This document shows positions 59,757 through 64,000 of a stretch of 64,000 nucleotides of DNA, one piece after another; position 1 is the stretch's first letter, and each line of letters opens with the position of its first letter. The notes under the pieces were generated by a model that was not told where the DNA came from, searched no databases, and saw only the letters and a program-made list of their open reading frames with translations. The DNA is taken from contig CBDCUQ010000004.1 in NCBI GenBank assembly GCA_965222835.1, positions 496,001 through 560,000 of the forward strand. The letters run 5' to 3'. The position numbers and the translations under genes are program-made. The stretch comes from CBDCUQ01 sp965222835 (GTDB taxonomy: Bacteria > Pseudomonadota > Alphaproteobacteria > Rhizobiales > Hyphomicrobiaceae).

Positions 59757-61421
59757 ATGGTTCCAAATCCGATCTTGAGGCGTCTCGGAGCAATTTCGGC
59801 GGCGTCTTTCGCAGTTGGTCTGTTTCTTATCGCGGCTGCGGATCCGGCGGATGCGCGTAAGAAGAAGCGCGTTCGCGCTCCAGAGCCTCAGCCGACTCTC
59901 AACGGCAAGGCAGCCGTGGCGGTGGTTTCGATCAAGGATCAGCGGATTTCGCTTTATGATGCGGACGGCCAAGCCGTGCGCTCGCGCATATCGAGCGGGC
60001 AGACAAAATATGAGACGCCGGTCGGCGTGTTCAGCATTCTGGAGAAGCGGAAGGAACACTACTCCAACCTCTACGACAATGCGCCCATGCCTTTCATGCA
60101 GCGCATCACATGGTCTGGTATCGCGTTCCACGGGGGCGTGCTTCCGGGTTATCCGGCTTCGCACGGGTGCGTGCGCTTGCGCAAATCATTTGCGCGGCAA
60201 ATTTTTTCTCTGACCAAGGTGGGGATGCGTGTTGTCATCTCACGCGATGACATCGCGCCTGTCAGTATTGCGCACCCCTTACTGTTCAATCCGGAGCCTT
60301 TGGGCGCGACGCCTGTCGCCATTCCGGCGGCTTATGAGCCGCCGAAGGTCAGTGATGCGCGCGCGACCATCATGAAGCCGGACGTGCGTAGGTGGCCGGC
60401 GCGTCAGGCGTTGCTGGAGCAGCTCAAGGCGGAGGCAGAAACCAAAGCTGAAGAGTCCAAAACCGCTGCAGCGCATTGGAAGAAACTCAAGGCGGGGCTT
60501 AACAAGCACAAGCGGAAACTGTCACTGATCGCCAAACGCGAACGGGCGAAGGCGACAAAGGTCGGGGCAGAGAAGAAACTGGGGGCTGCCGAAAAGAAAC
60601 TCGCCGACGCAAAATCAAAACGCGCCATAAAGCGCGCCAAATCACATAAGGACTGGGCGGCCAAATCGCTTGCAAAGGCTGAAAAGTATCTCGTCAAGGC
60701 GACGTCGGCTGCCGAAGAAGCGGATAAGTTCATTGCTCCGCTCAGGGAAGAGGTTGCCGCTGCAGAAGCTGCGAAGACGGCCGCCGCCGTGGCAGCGTCC
60801 GAGGCGAAGCGGAACACCCTGCCGATCTCCGTGTTTGTCAGCGCGAAGTCGCAGAAGCTTTACGTGCGCCAAGGTAACAAGCCGGTCTTCGATACGGAGA
60901 TCAAGATTGCCGATCCGGATTTGTCGATCGGGACGCACGTGTTTACGGCGCTTGATTTCGCTGGCGAGGGCGATGACGTTCGCTGGAATGTGGTGACGAT
61001 TTCGCGGCGGTCTGCGGGATTGCCGTCGAAGACCTATAGGAAGAAGCGTAAGAGCCGCCGCGGTGTCGATAAGACCTATGCGCCGCCGGTGACGGATGCC
61101 AAAGTTGCGGCTGGCGCGCTTGAGCGCATTTCCATTCCGGACGACGTGCGTGCGCGGATTTCCAAATATGTGTGGCCGGGCTCATCACTCATCATCTCCG
61201 ACGAGGAGCTGAGCAAAGAGACGGGCAAGAATACCGACTTTGTCGTCGTTGCCAGCAACGAGCCGAAGGGTGCGTTGAAGACGCGCAAGCGCCGCAAGCC
61301 ACGGTACTACGACGACTACTATTACGACGATTATTACTATTCTTATCGCCGGCCCAGCCGGCGCGGCTATCGCCTCCGCCGGCGCCGCCCGCAGAACAAC
61401 AGCGTGTTTAGCTGGTGGTGA
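59757..61421 (+). CDS. L,D-transpeptidase (YkuD) with coiled-coil and Tyr/Arg-rich tail
   Basis: ATG 59757 follows AAGAGGA, giving 554 aa. The signal peptide ends near AADPADA. The YkuD domain (about 50-200) is catalytically complete: FHGGVLPGYPASHGCVRLRK with His125, His136 and the nucleophile Cys138. A Lys/Ala-rich helical stretch (about 225-350) follows, probably coiled coil. Residues about 355-440 look like a second, degenerate YkuD-like module (LPISVFVSAKSQKLYVRQ, DLSIGTHVFTALDF) without the SHGC motif. The C-terminal 40 residues are extremely Tyr-, Asp- and Arg-rich. It should cross-link peptidoglycan or attach proteins to it in the periplasm. Confidence 0.93.
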   Translation: MVPNPILRRLGAISAASFAVGLFLIAAADPADARKKKRVRAPEPQPTLNGKAAVAVVSIKDQRISLYDADGQAVRSRISSGQTKYETPVGVFSILEKRKEHYSNLYDNAPMPFMQRITWSGIAFHGGVLPGYPASHGCVRLRKSFARQIFSLTKVGMRVVISRDDIAPVSIAHPLLFNPEPLGATPVAIPAAYEPPKVSDARATIMKPDVRRWPARQALLEQLKAEAETKAEESKTAAAHWKKLKAGLNKHKRKLSLIAKRERAKATKVGAEKKLGAAEKKLADAKSKRAIKRAKSHKDWAAKSLAKAEKYLVKATSAAEEADKFIAPLREEVAAAEAAKTAAAVAASEAKRNTLPISVFVSAKSQKLYVRQGNKPVFDTEIKIADPDLSIGTHVFTALDFAGEGDDVRWNVVTISRRSAGLPSKTYRKKRKSRRGVDKTYAPPVTDAKVAAGALERISIPDDVRARISKYVWPGSSLIISDEELSKETGKNTDFVVVASNEPKGALKTRKRRKPRYYDDYYYDDYYYSYRRPSRRGYRLRRRRPQNNSVFSWW

Positions 61422-61681
61422 GGAGACATTACCAGAGGCCGTTCGCTTTGCTTAAGACCGCTTGCCCGCCCGGACAGCAGAACTTGCTGGCGTGTGCGGG
61501 GATGGCCGCCTTGGGCTACAAGCAGACTTATCCACGAGCAAAGGGCTCCCAAACTTACGCACGCCGCCTAACTTGTTGCCGCGCTTAGAAAGACTAAATC
61601 GCTCTTATCGTTTGTGCGCCGGGGCTGTATGTTACCCTATGCTCGATGAGAACCTTGGTTGCGGAAATGGGCTAAACGGAA

Positions 61682-62335
61682 ATGCCGCGGCACCCCTGGA
61701 CGATTGAAAATGAGCTTTGCAAGCTGTCAAGTCAGGCAGTGGAGTCGAATGCCCTCTATGTACTTGGCCTGACAGACGACGACAGCGGACGGTGCCGCAT
61801 CGAGGAAATTATGCCTTGGGAAAGGAGCGGGGCAGAGACGTATTCTTATGTTTTTGATGTTTGCAAATCCAAGATCAAACAAAGATACATTCTCAAAGCG
61901 CTTGTCGCGCCGACTCTTGGCACACCCCCTGCAATGCAGGTCAAAAACTGGGTGACGCGGCGTCAGCGCCTCGAATCATTTGGCATCAGTACGCCCCGAT
62001 TATTTGCCGCAAAGCACGGTGTCCTTCTTGAGGAGTTCATCGAGCGCGATGCTATCGAGTATCTCCGGACGCTCGCCAAGACGGATTCAATCTCTCCGGC
62101 CATTCAGAAGTCCCTCAAAAGTATCTGCAAGCAAGTTTATGCAGCGGGGTTCAACCCTATCGGGATTCTCCGCAATCTTCGCACCACAGGCGTGAGCTTC
62201 GTGTGGGTAGACTTCGGAAGTGATTTGGGTGATCATCATCCCGGGGCATCAATAAAGCTGTCGCCTGCCAGGATACTTGAGAGGGAGTTGGAGAGCTATG
62301 TCTGGTCCGCGGTCCGTAAGCAGGAGCAGCACTGA
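61682..62335 (+). CDS. Kinase-fold-like protein, degenerate catalytic loop, unknown function
   Basis: The protein has 217 aa and no named family that I recognise. Its layout resembles a small APH/RIO-type kinase fold. Strands SYVFDVCKSK and RYILKALVA hold a candidate ATP lysine, Lys72. A helix with VTRRQRLESFGISTPRLFAA and the hinge-like GVLLEEFIE follow, then ICKQVYAAGFNPIGILRNL where the HxD catalytic loop would be, but with no Asp there. VWVDFGSDLG then supplies Asp177 in a perfect DFG. It may be a pseudokinase or an unusual nucleotide-binding protein. Base composition is visibly AT-richer than upstream genes. It overlaps the NDK-like gene by 38 nt, so the two are coupled. Confidence 0.7.
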   Translation: MPRHPWTIENELCKLSSQAVESNALYVLGLTDDDSGRCRIEEIMPWERSGAETYSYVFDVCKSKIKQRYILKALVAPTLGTPPAMQVKNWVTRRQRLESFGISTPRLFAAKHGVLLEEFIERDAIEYLRTLAKTDSISPAIQKSLKSICKQVYAAGFNPIGILRNLRTTGVSFVWVDFGSDLGDHHPGASIKLSPARILERELESYVWSAVRKQEQH

Positions 62336-63344
62336 GTTCTGGCGCAAGATTCAAGAACAGATTGAGCATCTACGTGAAAGAGCTTCTGACGTTGCCGAGA
62401 TCAAGCCTTATGAGATCCCTCCCGATACGCGTAATGAAGCCGTCATCTTTCTGAAGCCAGAGCTGGTCTCGGATAAGAATGTCAAGCTAGAGTCTGTTTT
62501 GAAGTTGGTGCAAAAGACTCTCAGCCAACATGCGGTAGAGGTGGTTGCGGCGGCTGTACAGAGCGGTACATATCTCGCATCTCACAACATTATTCCTCGC
62601 CACTATGGGGCCATCAACAAGGTTTCTCGCGAGGGGCGCAATGCGCTCACGCCAACGGCGGACCGCAAGTTAAAGAGCGCATTTTCAGAACAACTTAAAG
62701 CTGGAGCAGAAGTGCTTGGTGGGCATCAGTTCATCAATAAGCACCCATACTTTACAGCGACGGCACTCTCCGTATTGTGGGACGTGAAGGGCGCTCAAAG
62801 CGTCAAGTTGGCGCCCGGCGTTTACGCCGTCGACTTCCAGGTTCTTGAGCACAGGGTGATCATACTCAATGGGTTTCATCCGTTTCAGATCGAATACTAC
62901 ACCGCACCTCGCAAGGCGATTCTGGCGATGATCGTTCGATCGCGCACGCCGTGGAGTATTCTACGCAACAATCTTATTGGATCTACAGACCCGTCTGCTG
63001 CGGACGCAGGGTCGATACGTAACGAGCTCTTGAAGAACAAGCGTAAATGGAAGATCCGAGATATCAACAAGAGCCTCAATGGCGTGCATATGTCGGCCGG
63101 ACCGGTTGAAGGCTTTTTCGAAATTCGGCGCTTCTTTCAAAGCATCGCAGACGTGGAGGAGTGTTCAAATTTCTTCTGCGCGTACCGTCAGGCGGGCTTG
63201 GACGAGACCAAGTTGGATACTCTATCTGCAAACCCCACACTTGGCGTCGGCAAGAAGCAGATTCCGCTCTTTGATGCGACGGAAGAGATGGAAATGTCGG
63301 AAGCCATCAGCCTTCTCAAGCGTAAGCTTAAGCAACTTAGCTGA
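62298..63344 (+). CDS. Large nucleoside-diphosphate-kinase-like protein, unknown function
   Basis: ATG 62298 has GGAG upstream, inside the previous gene, giving 348 aa; normal NDK is about 140 aa. NDK-like elements are AVIFLKPELV with Lys53; SILRNNLIGSTDPSAADAG with Arg223 and Thr230; IRNELL with Arg241; NGVHMSAGPVEGFFEIRRFF with Asn261 and the would-be phosphohistidine His264. Spacing Thr-Arg (11) and Asn-His (3) equals that of NDK, while about 150 residues separate the Lys strand from the Arg/Thr loop and about 10 extra lie before Asn261. An N-terminal helical region (1-45) and C-terminal helices (285-348) are additional. All key residues suggest activity, but the substrate is unknown. Confidence 0.72.
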   Translation: MSGPRSVSRSSTEFWRKIQEQIEHLRERASDVAEIKPYEIPPDTRNEAVIFLKPELVSDKNVKLESVLKLVQKTLSQHAVEVVAAAVQSGTYLASHNIIPRHYGAINKVSREGRNALTPTADRKLKSAFSEQLKAGAEVLGGHQFINKHPYFTATALSVLWDVKGAQSVKLAPGVYAVDFQVLEHRVIILNGFHPFQIEYYTAPRKAILAMIVRSRTPWSILRNNLIGSTDPSAADAGSIRNELLKNKRKWKIRDINKSLNGVHMSAGPVEGFFEIRRFFQSIADVEECSNFFCAYRQAGLDETKLDTLSANPTLGVGKKQIPLFDATEEMEMSEAISLLKRKLKQLS

Positions 63345-63407
63345 TGAAACTGGGGTGCGGTCGCTGAAGGGGCTTGCGTCCGGGTTGTCGTAGGCGCTTG
63401 TTGTGTC

Positions 63408-64000
63408 ATGCCGTCTGAACCGACACATCGTGTGCGTTCCTACATCTTTGCCAAGGATCGTACTTACCGTATCAGCTCTGAGGCTCTTTGGTGGGAAGAA
63501 GGCGGAGTCGAGGGGCAAGTTCAATTTTCGGATATAGATCAGGTGCGCCTGATTTCTTACGCCGCTCTTGGCCCAGATCAGCACCGGTGCATCGTGCGCG
63601 ACAAAACCGGGAAGATGGTACGGATTAGTTTGCACCACTTTAAACGTTTCGGCTGGTTTGAAGACCGCTCTCAAAGCTACGCTGCTCTTGTTCGCGAACT
63701 CACGCAGCGTGTCGCATCCGCTAATCCGCAGGCAAGATTTGTCGCAGGCAGCACTCGGCTATGGCTGCTTTCGATTGCGACGCTCGTTGTCGCGGGACTT
63801 ACTGTCCTCGCGATTGCATTTGTGTTCACAATGGTTGGGCTCGGCAGGGTCCCATTGATAGAGGGACTCAAGCTCGTTGTTGTCTTTGTTGTTATGGCCG
63901 TCATTCTACCCGGAGCGTGGCGAGGTGTCCGAAGCGGACGTGCGCGCCAATTCGATCCTTCGGAACTCTCGTTCAGCGTTCTAGGTGTCGCAGAAAAGAC
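63408..64000 (+). CDS. Membrane protein with cytoplasmic PH-like N terminus (3' end outside window)
   Basis: ATG 63408 opens a frame that runs past the right edge; 197 codons are visible. The first 100 residues look like a beta-rich PH-like domain: RSYIFAKDRTYRISSEALWW, EGQVQFSDIDQVRLISYAAL and MVRISLHHFKRFGWFEDRSQ. Two membrane segments follow (about 120-143 and 152-170, LWLLSIATLVVAGLTVLAIA and VVVFVVMAVILPG). I recognise no named family. It begins 63 nt after the NDK-like gene on the same strand and could be co-transcribed, although its more GC-rich composition makes a shared origin uncertain. Confidence 0.6.
   Translation, partial: MPSEPTHRVRSYIFAKDRTYRISSEALWWEEGGVEGQVQFSDIDQVRLISYAALGPDQHRCIVRDKTGKMVRISLHHFKRFGWFEDRSQSYAALVRELTQRVASANPQARFVAGSTRLWLLSIATLVVAGLTVLAIAFVFTMVGLGRVPLIEGLKLVVVFVVMAVILPGAWRGVRSGRARQFDPSELSFSVLGVAEK

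Overview
This 64 kb window looks like chromosomal DNA from an alphaproteobacterium of the order Hyphomicrobiales (Rhizobiales), possibly near Hyphomicrobiaceae. The evidence is the gene mix and order: a pgeF-midA-lgt block divergent from a ubiK-ybjN-proC block, DUF992, DUF2585 and TMEM143-like proteins, a dnaX-ybaB-recR locus with the SRP RNA gene just upstream, and a DnaX lacking most zinc-finger cysteines. Genus-level placement is inference. Genes are dense on both strands. I see no phage, transposase, integrase or CRISPR array.

Layout. 1-1814: an RTX-type animal haem peroxidase cut by the window edge. 2.1-4.8 kb: a secreted truncated haemoglobin and recJ. 5-10.2 kb: tRNA-Glu and tRNA-Arg sharing a 3' repeat, a subtilase, DUF992 and nadE. 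10.4-14.5 kb: a LOV-HTH blue-light regulator, a small unknown gene and a PAS-GGDEF-EAL protein. 14.6-22.9 kb: prs, a lipoprotein, pgeF, midA, two tandem lgt genes, ubiK, ybjN and proC. 23.2-25.3 kb: a secreted protein and an arsR-arsC-aquaporin arsenic operon. 25.3-29.9 kb: a GT4 glycosyltransferase, a nucleotide-sugar 4,6-dehydratase and a MATE exporter. 30-35.4 kb: ffs, dnaX, ybaB and recR, with DUF2585 and a TIR-like/TPR protein wedged between ybaB and recR. 35.6-43.2 kb: LysR, rimO, small secreted and stress proteins, and def-fmt-truA. 43.3-50.8 kb: lipid-linked sugar enzymes, cytochrome c, a CHASE2 adenylate cyclase, a FecR protein and a CDF transporter. 51-64 kb: a YdjM-like protein, TetR, two TadE-type pseudopilins, bactofilin, a TMEM143-like protein, prmA, M24 peptidase, an L,D-transpeptidase and finally an AT-richer unknown module.

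The strongest candidate for something undescribed is the overlapping pair at 61682-63344. The first protein resembles an APH/RIO kinase fold but lacks a recognisable catalytic loop. The second is a 348-residue protein carrying almost the full nucleoside diphosphate kinase active-site set (Lys, Arg, Thr, Arg, Asn, His) inside a much larger, interrupted frame. A second candidate is the TIR-like/TPR protein inserted in the recombination-repair locus. At the DNA level, two copies of a perfect 24-bp palindromic element differ by compensatory substitutions and appear to carry loops in opposite orientation. All family assignments were made by eye, without database searches.
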